The notes: generated from the letters alone by a model not told the origin. 64,000 nt of DNA from Trileptium ribeirensis (GCA_030248225.1 JASANE010029130.1:62001-126000); one strand, 5' to 3'. Shown: positions 12,201 to 23,366, counted from the first letter of the stretch. A program made the numbers and translations.

Positions 12201-14482
12201 CCAGTATGGACTCGGCGATGGCTACTACAACAACCCTGAACGCGCCACAGTCACAGGTCGACGCGTTAATGTCACAAGTTGCCGACGAAGCTGGGTAAGT
12301 CATGGGGTTTGTAAGAAACTATATTGACAATTTAGCGATACGTGTGTAAATTATTGACGTGTGGCTTGCTAAACGAATGGCTCTAAAGAGTATCAAAACA
12401 GTACCCGGGGCTGGGGCCCCTCGCGCCAACTAAGAACCACCAGCTATTGGAAACCCTTACCCTATGTAAACAGGCGAGTCTTATAATTTCATGCTTCATG
12501 CCTTTACAACATGTCGTTGTTTTTGTTTCATATTTATTCTGGGGCCTTGCGGCAGCAGAGAATACAGGGAAAATAGAAAAATGACAGGTAAAACTGGGAA
12601 CAACGGGTTTTGCTGATAGGGACTATTAGCTCATTCCCTAGCAGTCGCAAGATATCCCATTAATGCTGACGTAAAACTTAAAACACGACTTAAAACATCT
12701 AAATTAAGTGCAAATTCCAATCCAACAAGTGCACTGGGCGAAGCGTTGAACCAATTTTTGCCTATTTCGCATGATCCTACAGACTAGAGCTCCGACTTCC
12801 TATTGACTTGTATATATTATTAGTTTGTTGTAAATAGCGATTGTATATGTAATTTTTATACAGCGAGGGTTTTTTGTCATAAGCATCATTGTGAAACAGA
12901 AAATTTTGCCTTTTGTAGACAGGGAAAAATGAGATTTACACAGTAAATATTGATTTTCATATTGAACGAGACTCTATTATTAATCTACGGAAAATGCGTA
13001 CTTCAGCAGGACACGTTTAATTTTGCTTAAGATTTCTAGATATAAGATGCGTCCAGTATTTAAGTTTTGTTACAACCGTTTTCTGTTAAGATGGTTATTT
13101 TGTATGTCACCGATAAAACCTGTGGGTGCTGGATGCATACTTATTTTTGGGCAGGACTAGTGTGTAACGTTAGAAAGCCTAGTACTCCTTCCTTTCCTCG
13201 TCCACTTTGGGGAGGCCATAAAGACGCAAACTCAGTAAGCAATCAATTAGTAAGTAACAAAAACAACATACCTGTTATGCATAAAGCCAAGGCAAAAATA
13301 TAAGAACCCCGGTAACTTTGTTGCACAGGTTCCCCAGTTAAATTTTTTGGGAAACCAGCTATTGTATTTCTAGTTTCCCCAAGTCAAGCCTATAAGCTTC
13401 CAATGGTCGGTGTCTCTAAGCACAATTTTAAGCTATTATTTTATGTACGTAAAACTGCGATATACTGTTGATGTGGACAAGGTTCTGGAAACAGGAGTTT
13501 AGCTATCGCGTTAACTGAAAACCCCTGCAATAACTCTAGGTAGATATTACTAAGTTCGCAAGCCTGTATCTCTATTGCTATCTGACCTGTTGACATCTTC
13601 AGAAAATTGGGAGGCATGTTCGTTCTCGGGGGAATTTCAAAGTGGGTGAAGAAACTTTTGTATTTCCAAATTAGGTACTTTTGCCTATCGTGGAAAATAT
13701 TTTTAGGTTATAAAACAATGTTTTAACATTAGAAATAGTACAGTTACAATTAGAATTGTGCACATAAAATCGATTGCAGACGAAATCAAGCGATATAGCG
13801 ATTTTTGCGCACTTAATTATGGCTTTAACTGTAGCTATTAACATTTAAAAAATTACTTTACAGAAATGAATGTACTGACATTAATAAACCCCCATTCATG
13901 TCGCCCCCCCGGTTGATTAAATAAGGGCCTCTCATACTTGCTCGCCCCTAGGTTCAGGTATTGAAAGCGAGCCAAACGCGTGTGGTGAAATGTGGTTCAA
14001 GTTTTTGAACCCTAAAGGAAGGTGGTGTTAGAATTAAATATTCATTGAAACATGTTACGAATATAGTATTGAACTTATAGTTGGTACCGAAATACCTCTC
14101 AGTTTGAACAAAAATCACTACAAGTATGAAGAAATTAATACAAATTAAAATCATCTGAACGTGGGGGAGCGCCCTCATATTTACCGACAGCCCTCATTGT
14201 TCGGTTCCCCCGGCTGGCGACCTAGTCCGGCCATAGATTTTGACCCGGCGGAGAAGCCAGCCTCCACCCCCTGTAGTCAGGCCAGGCGGTGATTATTGAG
14301 CGAATTGTAATATTTTATGTATACTTGTATTGGCATTAAACTATCTGGTGGTAAAATGTTTCAGGCTTGACCTCGACATGGAGTTGCCTGCTGGACAAAC
14401 AGCCACAATTGGTGCTTCGACTAAAGCATCTCAAGAACAGGACGAACTTTCGAGTCGTCTTGCTAAGCTGCGTCAATCATAG
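3186..14482 (+). CDS. CHMP1: CHMP1 (charged multivesicular body protein 1), ESCRT-III subunit, multi-exon gene
   Basis: ESCRT-III subunit acting in the cytosol on endosomal, midbody and nuclear membranes to drive membrane scission and recruit VPS4. Exons read by homology and splice signals: 3186-3283, 4306-4452, 5614-5682, 12143-12294 and 14365-14482. All junctions are GT..AG and stay in frame (phases 0, 0, 0, 2). Together they give about 193 residues, against about 196-199 in human CHMP1A/B. Visible signatures are [19 protein letters not shown] in the basic first helix, [14 protein letters not shown], and a C-terminal MIM1-type motif [13 protein letters not shown] that binds VPS4/spastin MIT domains. 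The start codon is not settled: either ATG 3089 read straight through, or a tiny exon ATGAATG at 2978-2984 whose last base would complete Glu with AG at 3186. The third intron is 6.46 kb and full of mobile-element debris. AATAAA at 14941 is a possible poly(A) signal. Confidence 0.93.
4306..4452 (+). CDS. CHMP1: CHMP1 exon (helix 2 region)
   Basis: Acceptor TTTTAG ends at 4305 and donor GTACAC starts at 4453. Exactly 49 codons beginning [19 protein letters not shown] and ending [10 protein letters not shown], collinear with the most conserved block of CHMP1. Confidence 0.95.
4823..4900 (+). repeat. Short dispersed repeat, copy 1
   Basis: Core at 4871-4900 (CATTTGGGTGTCCCAACATT then TTAGGTTATA) is nearly identical to 54600-54630, with weaker similarity running about 45 bp upstream in both copies. 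It lies in CHMP1 intron 2. Confidence 0.5.
5614..5682 (+). CDS. CHMP1: CHMP1 exon (23 codons)
   Basis: Encodes [19 protein letters not shown] then NLEK, followed by donor GTAAGC. The acceptor is the non-consensus CTTTAAG. The exon itself opens with GTAACT, which looks like a donor, so this boundary relies on protein alignment. Confidence 0.92.
5683..8428. other. CHMP1 intron 3, first part: no gene seen
   Basis: A relatively GC-rich block at about 5990-6560 looks like transposable-element untranslated sequence but shows no coding motif. A box-B-like GGTTCGAATC at about 6935 lacks a matching box A. The rest is AT-rich without motifs, apart from a (TCAC)n run at about 8377-8393. Confidence 0.4.
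8429..8951 (-). mobile_element. Non-LTR retrotransposon fragment, C-terminal end of reverse transcriptase ORF
   Basis: The minus-strand frame reads [20 protein letters not shown], then [27 protein letters not shown] and [15 protein letters not shown], ending near [15 protein letters not shown]. This is the typical thumb and tail region downstream of the reverse transcriptase in CR1/Jockey-like LINEs. A stop lies in frame just upstream of EEYC, so the copy is 5' truncated and dead. It sits inside CHMP1 intron 3, antisense to the gene. Confidence 0.85.
9049..10140 (+). mobile_element. Non-LTR retrotransposon remnant: RNase H domain plus CCHC-type knuckle
   Basis: A frame from about 9300 to 9674 reads [22 protein letters not shown] and [19 protein letters not shown], the second half of an RNase H domain as found at the end of I/R1/Jockey-type ORF2. 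The preceding frame (9049-9387) holds the likely first strand but is offset by a frameshift near 9290. The catalytic Glu of the FQAEv motif is Gly here. Downstream at about 9883-9985 the sequence reads [18 protein letters not shown], a C-x2-C..H..C knuckle typical of these ORFs, after two internal stops. The copy is dead. It is oriented opposite to the neighbouring fragment at 8429-8951, so it is a different insertion. Confidence 0.8.
10222..10480 (-). repeat. Two inverted relatives of the ~155-bp satellite monomer
   Basis: ATGAAAATGGTAATATCTCC (about 10229) and ACGAAAATAGTAGTATCTCC (about 10401) are about 172 bp apart. They match the reverse complement of the monomers at 20.4-21.1 kb, including the flanking GGGCCCATGAAACCCAAAAT block. 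Confidence 0.6.
10481..12142. other. CHMP1 intron 3, last part: no gene seen
   Basis: A 164-codon ORF at 11601-12095 (+) has no recognisable motif and uneven composition, so it is taken as chance. Around 11220-11360 short stretches (GGCAAAAGGTTTGCAAGTAG, GGGGGC) recall the GC-rich repeat at 19.8-20.3 kb. Confidence 0.4.
12143..12294 (+). CDS. CHMP1: CHMP1 exon (autoinhibitory region)
   Basis: Acceptor TATTTACAG and donor GTAAGT. Encodes [18 protein letters not shown] through MSQVADEAG, the acidic C-terminal half of CHMP1. It ends in phase 2, which the next exon completes as Gly. Confidence 0.94.
14365..14482 (+). CDS. CHMP1: CHMP1 last exon with MIM1 motif
   Basis: Acceptor TTTCAG ends at 14364. 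Encodes [18 protein letters not shown] through the MIT-interacting motif [13 protein letters not shown] and stop TAG at 14480-14482. Confidence 0.95.
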
Positions 14483-16920
14483 CATATATTATAGCACTGT
14501 GTATGTAAATTGCAGTGATACCGGTATTATACATCAGTAATCGTTTATTTATTTATCACCATGTAAATAGTTTTTTTTTACCTTGAAGCAATTTAAAAGA
14601 TTCTTTCGAAGAGTCATAAAACATGAAGTTGTTCAGGAAGCTTAACTTTGCGGCATAAGTTTGACTGCATAGAGACAGACAGACTGAGGTTTCTTGTTGT
14701 TTTCTACTTTCCTAGTATTTCGTAGGTATACCAGCACAAAATAATTCCTCCATTTCGGAAATATCTTAAATTTAACAATAGCGTTTTCATTGCGTACCGG
14801 TTGGTCGCTAGAAGCTTGCGGTGGCCACTGTTAATGATTTTGTAATACTGGTCGAACCGTCCGCTTGAAGCAGCATCTACGATGAGCAAAGTTGCTGTGT
14901 TATGTTTTATCTTCATTCATTTAAAATTTCGCCCTAAAAGAATAAATTCTACAGCTGATTCGGATATGCAGCGATTAAAAATCGCTTCTTCTACTAGTAA
15001 TGGTTTCAGAACGAATATTGCGCGCAGTTAGTAATTGATCTCTATATGTATATTTAGGTTCGAATGGAAATTTAGGATTTTGTCAATTTTTGGATTTAAA
15101 TCACTCCAGAGGATAAGCTTGACATGGATAGCTCCGCCGTACGCCAGAGGCCGCCGGTTCTTTAATACCACCACCAAATTTAGGTGGAGTGTTCCCGGAT
15201 GTGATTTATTATTACACGTTCCAATATTACGTTATACAATTTTGGCACGAAATAATCACGAGGGGCTTTATTTTAAATGCAACCAGACGCTTCTCGACAT
15301 GACAAGCGTTTGTTTATATTTGAATCTTCATGTTTACGAGACTGTCCCTAAAGCGTTTTAAATGCAGCATTATCATTCAAATTAGAGAAAATCCATTAAC
15401 CTAGTGATAACAGTTTGTGGCACAAACTGAAAATACTTTTACACAGTTTGATAAATTTCTGTTAGAGAAAAACTCGCTCTCTGAGCTTCTATCATTTTTG
15501 AGTAAATAGTAAAACAGTAAAAAGGCAAGATTGCAACAATAGCTGGTTTTTTGCTGTCACCTCATGTCGCACGTTTCGAGACATTCCTATTTTTATCAAA
15601 ACGGCTGTGATAGTGCCCTATTAAATAAGTGTAGTCTGATCCATACGTACGATGTGATCACAATATGTATTTTAGTTAATGAATGTTCACAGCTGTTTCA
15701 TTCAACATTTGGTTGCAAATTGTAATTATAAATTTGTGAAATGCAGAACTAATGAATGCACACTAATTGCTGCAACTTTTTGTTTCAGAATCTTCATTAC
15801 CATCTTAAATATGTGTTTGGGTATCGTTTGAATAGGGCGGACACGTTCATATTGACATGTTGTAAAAATGAGTTAAAGATTTGAGCAACGTTCGAGCTAA
15901 AAATTGAATATGTGATCTCACTGTATGCTCCACAGGAATTCGAGTGATCCAGTCCCTGTTGACATTGGCGAAAAGAGTATCTGAAAGGGGTCCAACTAAT
16001 TTATTTCATACATTCACATCTGCGTTGTAACGAAAATGGTCTACAGCCTCGTGGACACACAACTATCATGGTAAAATCCATGTATATAATGTATTTGCGC
16101 ATAAGTATAAATGAGAGAATTTTTGGTATAGTTCTGTGCCTTTATATTACAACGTTTCCTACAAATTGAGCTTTCTTTCGACGACATGACCAAGAACAAA
16201 TTTAGGGGAACGAAGATGGGGTTAGGTAGAAGTATTCTACATCATGATCAAGTGGATATATTTTTCGCACGTGTGAAAAGAAAAAGTAAATATTCTACGT
16301 GATAAGAACCATCTTTTATTTGCCTGTGAAACGTAATTATACATTGCGATTCTGTGAAACATTGATTGTTGTAAAATAAATTTCTTATTTTATGTTGTCT
16401 ATTCAGGTTAAATTTTCGTTAATGTATATATAGCAATGAGCGATTATAGTGTATCATACTTTATTAACCAGACAATGCCTTCCATTCACTGTCGATCTAA
16501 GATTTGTTGCGTTCTATTTCATCCTGTACTACGGCTCGGCGACAATCGATTGCTTTGCGAAGAATTTATTGGCTGTATATTCGACGTGTTTTGCTCCTTT
16601 TGTCTGCGGTTTTGCATATTGGGATATACGTACGTTTAATAGGGGGTGACGCCTGGCTATCGTGCCGTACACTGAACTGTTCTAAGTTCGGTTTGAAGTG
16701 CCTACGTGCGTGTTTGTCCGTTGCTTGGCTGAGTGTGGTTTTCTTTACGTCGCGAGAGGGTGAAAATATATGCTTCGCTTGAACGCTGGACTCCGAAATC
16801 CCTATATATGCAAACGCACCTCGGTCGGCGAAATTACACCTACCGGGAATAATGCACTGTTTTCGTGAAGGTTCGAGATCCGATAACCAAGCTATGTAAT
16901 AGTAACGAAGGGTAACGTGA
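14483..16920. other. Intergenic, no gene seen
   Basis: Likely contains the CHMP1 3' UTR (AATAAA at 14941). The rest is AT-rich with only short ORFs. Three overlapping ORFs in all frames at 16436-16782 show no motifs. Confidence 0.4.
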
Positions 16921-16956
16921 CTGGTTAGCTTAGCAGGCCTTCGGCCTGTTAACCAG
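16921..16956. repeat. Strong inverted repeat / hairpin
   Basis: CTGGTTA pairs with TAACCAG, and inside it CAGGCC pairs with GGCCTG around loop TTC, with a GCTTAG/T bulge between. No T-run follows that would mark a Pol III or bacterial-type terminator. Confidence 0.55.
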
Positions 16957-18476
16957 AGTTTTCGGACTGGCCGCTACTTCCGCTCAAGTGTCACTGATAT
17001 GATTGTCCCGCGATGGAGGGCAGTTCTTAAGCCTGCCCGCAGGTAGTAAGGCTAACCCGTGTTTCCCTCAGTTCATTGTGTCATGGTCTGAATGTTCTGT
17101 TTTTTAGAGAGTTCCACCCCTCGTATTCCTGTTCTTAAGGAATATCACCCATGTTTTGCATTTGTGCAGGTTGGCGTAGTTCATAAAATCTTATGAGATT
17201 GATATTTTGTTAGCTGTTACGAAATTGTCACACACCAGTTCCCATCTCTGCTAGCTGTGAGGGAGGCTGATATTCTAAATTTCTTAATTATGAAAGCGTG
17301 TTACCGGTAGACTTTGAAACTGGTGATGTTGATATTCCTACTCGGTCGCAGTCTTCGCTGCGGTGGTTTCATTATTCAACGCTGGTGGAACTGATATTCA
17401 CCTGTGGAATGCTTGCTTCGGTCACCAAGCAAAATTCGTCATTAACCCGAGCAACAGCTCGCAGATACTTTAACGGTTTGCGCAAGCCCTTGTCACCAAT
17501 GCAGTCGAAATTCGACGAAAAGGTTAAGATGGTGCTATTAATTGTAATAACATTACCTCGTTTTGTTTGTTACATTGATTTGGGACAACTGTAACTGCAA
17601 TTGCATGCCTACATATAGAATATTTTGTCACACTGTCATCATTTTTAGGGTCATTTGCGTGTCATGAGACTGTTATCTAATTGGTCATAGAGAAAGACCG
17701 ACAGTGACTACAGTCGTACAGTTTGTGCACAATGTGCTATATATTTTATTGATAGATATTTATTGTGGTCGATTTGTTACAACCTGTGTTGACATAGTCA
17801 AGTATTAATGTACAAATTGATGTACAATTGGTGCAGGATTTGTTCACCAAAAAGTTGCTCGCATGTATTTATATTAGTTTTGATACATATTGAGCAAAAT
17901 AATGTCACACACTGTATGAAAGAGAAATATATACTTAATACTGCGTAGGTTTGGACAAGTTGGTTTGTAGCATTTTGGGCTGTCCAGCGGCTACCGGGCT
18001 GGTTAAATTTTTGGCCAGCTGTTCAATAGCTGAACGACTGACTGCAAAGAAGCTTTTCTTGCTGTGATGCGAATTTTCGTGAATGCTACTTTAACATTTG
18101 TGGGAAAATGTTCCGTTTAGATTTGAAGGTTTTCCGTGCACCGCAGCGGCTGAAGAGCCTCATCCTACTCCTATGCTGTAGTTAGACTGTATAATAGATA
18201 GTGTTGGGTGACAGATGATTTTGAGTTTTATCATTGGACATGATTAACGAATATAAAACATATATACTCAACTTTGATTAAATGGCACTAGACGCTATAA
18301 AATTCTCGCATATTTGTTATTGGCGAATACTTCAAAAAGTTTTGGTAGCTCGGTTTAGTTCACTTGCTATACAGTAATAATTGTATAGAACGCGAGCGGC
18401 CGTTCTACGACCGTAATGCGTCTTTCACACAGAAGTGCGTGCACGAACTGCACACCGTAGACGCGTCGCGCAACGA

Positions 18477-18554
18477 TTGCACGCAAAAAGAAGACAATGG
18501 CTTTCCATTGCACGCAAAATGAAGACAACGGCTTTCCATTGCCTGCAAAATGCC
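18477..18554. repeat. Short tandem repeat, 31-bp unit, about 2.5 copies
   Basis: Units begin TTGCACGCAAAA at 18477, TTGCACGCAAAA at 18508 and TTGCCTGCAAAA at 18539, each followed by (A)GAAGACAA.GGCTTTCCA in the first two. Confidence 0.8.
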
Positions 18555-19429
18555 AATAACGCGCTTCTGTTGACGAACGGCATTGACGGCCGGGACTGCT
18601 TTTCGCCCAATACCTACTACAAACGAGAACAAAGAATATCTCCAAAACAATATTAGGGAAAACTTTCTTTTCTACTGCGCTCCGAAATTTATGGAATCCT
18701 TTAGTATACCTTGTATTAAGAAATGTAGTACTTACTAGTAACTCGCAAAGCGAGCGGAAACTGGGCGAGTCTGTCTACTCTACCATTATTGACGATTGTG
18801 TCGTTCTAAATACAGGTCGCTAAGCCAGCAGTCCCATGATAGCAATTATACACCGGCAATAGTTCAATCATAATGTTAATACCATTTTTGTCATATATCT
18901 AACCAGAAGAAATCTATTTCTTCTTCCAATGACCAAAAAGACAAAAACTTTTGATATTTATAAATAAGTTTTAAGAAAATTTATAATTAGAAGTGATTTT
19001 TCGTAGTAGGGCCCCTAAAACTTGCCTAATTTGATGCATACCACATAAATACGTACAATTGCTTCTGTCGTATTTAACAATCTGGAAAACCTATAAACAC
19101 GTTCTATTGACCTACATACGTCTTTATTGGAAAAGTGGCGACATTTGACTATTTTGGTGCGAAAGTTTACCATATTTTGCTCCGGCACCGTCCCGCAGGT
19201 TTAATAACGCTGCCAGTATGGTGTTAAAATAATGAAACCAACTTGTTTAATCTGTTAAATATTCCTCTAATCCCATAGCTCGCCCCAGTATGTAAAAAAT
19301 TAGTGAAAATATTTTTAAGGTTTAACTTTTTTGGGGTTATTTTTTATCTTTGGCTCATAACCCTTGTCAGCCATGTTGCTTTAGTATTTGAGTGTATATA
19401 TATATAGGCTTATTGTGTATTTAGGGACT

Positions 19430-19790
19430 CACAATACGCACCTACATAGAGGATAAATTGCTCTACAAAATGAGATCAGTAATACTCATAGATACTCGAA
19501 CGGTTGCGGCGCTATTGCCGGTTTCTTATGTTTTAGGTCTCACATGGGCGCATTCAAAAACCCGTTTTGATCCAACCTTGCCGCGTAAATGATTACAATA
19601 CATTGCTTCTGAAAATAAGTTTCATCCTAATAGCCCGAGCGGTTGCAGGATATATTGTCGTTTTTCTTATGCTAGGTCTTGTTGCAGATGCAAAAGCATA
19701 TTTCGATCCAAACTTACAGCGTAAATAATGGCAATAACGGCACACTATGTAAAGATATATAGAGCACGAATTGTTCAATAACACTAGGCT
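19430..19790 (+). repeat. Satellite-like ~155-bp monomers, diverged part
   Basis: Units carry the landmarks GAGGATAAATTGCTCTACAAAA, CGAACGGTTGCGG..ATATTG and TTTTGATCCAACCTTGCCGC. They recur at about 155-bp spacing and align with the better preserved units from 20.3 to 21.1 kb. Confidence 0.65.
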
Positions 19791-19794
19791 CCCC

Positions 19795-20280
19795 AATTTG
19801 GGGATGGCGAGCCCCTGACAAAAACGGGGTGCCCCCAGTTCTTGCCTGCTGGCAAAGTTTTCCCGCCGCCCCCCCCCGTTCAGCGTCTAAATTTTTTGTT
19901 TCTGCTTGGCAAAAACGCTCTAATCTGAGGTCTTGAGAGTCCTTGACAAAACGGGGTTCCCCCGGTTCGTGCGTCCTGGCAAAGGTTTGCAAAAACCCAC
20001 ATCACCCCTCCCACACCCCGTTCATCGCCTCTAAATTTTTTTGTTTCTGCTCTGTAAAACTATGTAAAAACACTCTCAAATGACATAAATTTTGATAAAA
20101 AAGTTGTGCTGAAATTCCGAAATGTCAAAATTTGCTTCACAATCGCTTTTTTCTTTTCATGAAAAGCGTATAGGTAGGGTTTCTGACATGATTTTTAACC
20201 CTTTTCTCTTGGCAAAATTGGGAGCCCCTGGTACCGAACCAGGGTCCCCTGGGTCATGATGCTTCCTGGCAATATTTTCA
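19795..20280. repeat. G/C-tract tandem repeat inside the satellite
   Basis: Two clear units (about 19815-19905 and 19940-20055) share CTTGACAAAACGGGG, a CCCCC run, GGCAAAG.TTT and GTCTAAATTTTTTGTTTCTGC. A third, weaker one begins near 20205. It includes a run of nine C at about 19866-19874. Confidence 0.65.
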
Positions 20281-20299
20281 GCGCATGGAGACCCCAGTA

Positions 20300-21141
20300 A
20301 TGCCCATTTAGCCACACCGGTTACAGAAATATTTTCGCTTTCGTGTATTTTGAATTCCATAGTTCCAGTGAATACCTCATTTTAATTCAACACTGCTGCG
20401 TAAAACAATGAAAGCTGGCCATGTAAAAGTATTTAGAGGATGAATTATTCCACAGATTGAGGCAAATAACACCAATATAACTGGAGCGATTACGGAGATA
20501 TTGTCGTTTTCGTGTATTTTAGTTTATAGGACCTATTCAAACCCATTTAACTCAAACCTGTAGCTTAAATGACTAGCGGCGCACTATGTGCAGATATATA
20601 AAGAATAAATTATTGCTATACAAAATAAGACCAGTAACATCCACATAGCTGGACGGATTGCAGAATTGTAGTTTTCGTGTATGTTTGGTCCTATAGATAC
20701 ATTCAAAAGCATTTAAATCAACTCTGCAGCGTTGCAGACATATAAAAGATGAATTATTGCTCTGCCAAACGAGACCAATTCCACCATTATAACTTGAGCG
20801 GTTACGGTGATATTGCCGTTTTCGTGTATTTTAGTTTATAGGGCCTATTCAAACCCATTTAACTCAAACCTGTAGCTTAAATGACTAGCGGCGCACTATG
20901 TACAGATATATAAAGAATGAATTATTGCTATACAAAATAAGACCAGTAACATCCACATAGCTGGACGGATTGCAGAATTGTAGTTTTCGTGTATGTTTGG
21001 TCCTATAGATACATTCAAAAGCATTTAAATCAAATCTGCACTGTTGCAGACATATAAAAGATGAATTATTGCTCTGCCAAACGAGACCAATTCCACCATT
21101 ATAACTTGAGCGGTTACGGTGATATTGCCGTTTTCGTGTAT
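20300..21141 (+). repeat. Satellite array with 312-bp higher-order repeat
   Basis: Landmark GAGCG(A/G)TTACGG occurs at 20484, 20796 and 21108, exactly 312 bp apart. The two full 312-bp units differ at only a few positions. Each holds two related ~155-bp monomers (TTTTCGTGTATTTTAG and TTTTCGTGTATGTTTGG types), so this is a dimeric higher-order repeat. Weaker monomers extend to about 20300 on the left. Confidence 0.88.
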
Positions 21142-22167
21142 TTTGTGTCGCGTAGGCTACTTAAAAACCTTTTTGACTTCCTGAAAGAGCAGCGTAGAAA
21201 ATCATCATAGAAGCTTATTTGCTCTGCAAAATAAGCCCAATTCAGCTCAAATATATACACCAGCTGTCGATCAATAAACATCGTGATTTTTCGAGCCGCT
21301 TGAGGACCCATCCGAGAGTCTTTCTCAGTGAAAGATGTTGGATTAACTAATGTACAGTTCAATCCGCCCTGCCAAATTTGAGCTATTCTCGTCAAATCCC
21401 CAATAACGGGCATTCTCAAATTTCACCGCTATATGGCTAATAAAATTTTTTCGCTCCTCTCGTTTCACTCACTACAATCAGAAGTCAAATTTTTATATAC
21501 AACTTTCATGACTTTGTCAGGCACCTAATTGCTTTTCCTTTTTTTCGCCGTAATCTTATTTTTTTGGCATTTGTTGCTTAAACTGTTTAAAATCATAACT
21601 CTCCTACCTCCAAGGACGAAAATTTAGTTGTGATGTTCTGAACGACGTTCGAACGCGCTATTGCTAAAAGGTGGTAGTTTATTAAAGTACCATTTTATAC
21701 GATCGCACATTATATACAATAAGCGCGCAGTCAAAGCTAAACGTTGCCATTGACTGAATTCGTCACGTGGTGCATGTTTACCGGCCCATTGCCTATTCGC
21801 TTAGTAAGCTAGGGCCTTAAAGGATACGAAGAACAGCTTGTAACCTTATACCTCTATAACCGTGGAAACCGGGTCTTTTCCTGCACAAGTTTATCATTAC
21901 CCAGTAGACAAGTTTCGAGTTCAAGCATTGAACTGTTAAATCATCAGTTCTGAAATTGAAAGATAAGTAATTTTCTGCAAAAGATTACGTTAAGACAAGG
22001 GAAAATGATGCTTGCTTTGTTTATATATATGTAGTTTATCAGTAATGTATCGTTTTATATTTTGTGTGCAAGTTCTTTCATTTTAAAACATGCTTTATAG
22101 TGCTAAATGTGAAATATATTATTCTTTTCAGAAAAATTATGTGGTAGTATATTTCAGTTTATGATAA

Positions 22168-22992
22168 ATGAACAATCGTTTTCAAAAATTTCATTTATGC
22201 TTTTATTACGTGTTGCTCTTGACAGTTGTCTCTCGCGAAGTTGATTGTGAAACTCGCGACACTGGTTGGAATGCAGGTGATTCTCAAAATCTTGTTGAAA
22301 CAGGACCATGCAACTTGGAACGCTTCACTCACAGCCATTTATCTCAGCGCGAATTTTTGCAGCGATTTGCATACTCCGAGCCAATTGTAATAATTATTGG
22401 CTTAGATAAGAATGAGAAAATAAGACAAGCCACCTCGCGATCTGCTCTACTGAAAGATTTTGGACATTTTAACGTAACAACTAGTACAGCCAATACGTAT
22501 TCGTACAAAAAGACGTCATTACTCCTTTCAGAGTATATTAACTCAATGCACGTTCCAGCGCAAAAAGGCCAGCAGGGTAATGAAACAATGTATTTGTTTG
22601 GCGATATTGATCCTGGAGAGTGGGATCCCCTCTTGCGGTTATACGTTTCTCCACCCTATAACATTCCTCGAACAAGAGGGGCTCTTAGCTTTGGGTTAGC
22701 AGGGCCTGGAACCGGCGTTCCGTTTCATTTTCACGGCCCTGGATTTGCTGAGGTACTACATGGTAGAAAGAGATGGTTTCTGTATCCGCCGAACGCTGAA
22801 CCGAAATTCGAGCCTGATCGAAGTAGCCTTCAGTGGTTACGGGAAATTTACCCCACACTGTCTCGTTCTCAGCTACCACTTGAATGCACTATTGGTCCTG
22901 GTGAGATAATATATTTTCCTGATCGCTGGTGGCATAGTACGCTCAATGTGGATACATCCGTTTTTATTTCAACCTTCCTTGGTCCGTTATGA
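22168..22992 (+). CDS. JMJD8: JMJD8-like JmjC domain protein, secretory pathway
   Basis: 274 residues, against 264 in human JMJD8, in one uninterrupted exon. A hydrophobic N-terminus (LCFYYVLLLTVVSREVDC, about residues 10-27) acts as signal peptide, fitting the ER-lumen location of the family. Collinear signatures are TANTYSYKK, YLFGDIDPGEWDPL, GTGVPFHFHGPGFAEVLHG (about 180-198), RKRWFLYPP, PLECTIGPGEIIYFPDRWW (about 233-251) and VDTSVFISTFLG. The iron site region reads HFHGPG rather than a canonical HxD, as I recall for the family, so dioxygenase activity is doubtful. N-glycosylation sequons NVT and NET are present. An acceptor-like ATTTCAG ends at 22157, 10 nt before the ATG. An out-of-frame ATG at 22161 opens a 27-codon frame overlapping the start, which could dampen translation. 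No canonical AATAAA lies close by. Confidence 0.94.
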   Translation: MNNRFQKFHLCFYYVLLLTVVSREVDCETRDTGWNAGDSQNLVETGPCNLERFTHSHLSQREFLQRFAYSEPIVIIIGLDKNEKIRQATSRSALLKDFGHFNVTTSTANTYSYKKTSLLLSEYINSMHVPAQKGQQGNETMYLFGDIDPGEWDPLLRLYVSPPYNIPRTRGALSFGLAGPGTGVPFHFHGPGFAEVLHGRKRWFLYPPNAEPKFEPDRSSLQWLREIYPTLSRSQLPLECTIGPGEIIYFPDRWWHSTLNVDTSVFISTFLGPL

Positions 22993-23210
22993 AAATTTTA
23001 TCTGTCTGAGCTTTAATTTACATTCTATCTTGTTATTTTTCATAGGTTCTACATGTTAATTTTTCCGTTTACAGTGGTAAAATTGTTTCCGTCTGATCTT
23101 CAGTTTGCATATGCACGTTGTATTGCTTATTGGTATTCAGTTCTCAGTGTAGATACTTCATTTCTCGCTTCAACATTTACAGTCACGGCTAGAAATAAGT
23201 TCAATATAAT

Positions 23211-23366
23211 CGATCGATTTCGATTAAACGAAATTTCGATTAAAAAGAAATTTCGATCGTTTTCGATTTTCACGCAAATAGATAAATTTTAAAATTTCTA
23301 TTTTTTTCGATTAAACGAAATTTCGATCGATTGCGTTTAAACGAATTTTCGATCGTTTTCGATTGC
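23211..23366. repeat. Palindrome-rich short repeat (TTTCGAT/ATCGAAA units)
   Basis: Two ~65-bp units each contain TTTCGATTAAACGAAATTTC followed by GATCGTTTTCGATT. Each unit can fold on itself (TTTCGATT..AATTTCGA). No coding motif. Confidence 0.75.

Noticed and set aside
16436..16782. Overlapping ORFs in all three + frames
   Set aside because: All three frames open over the same stretch points to a chance lack of stops, and none has a domain.
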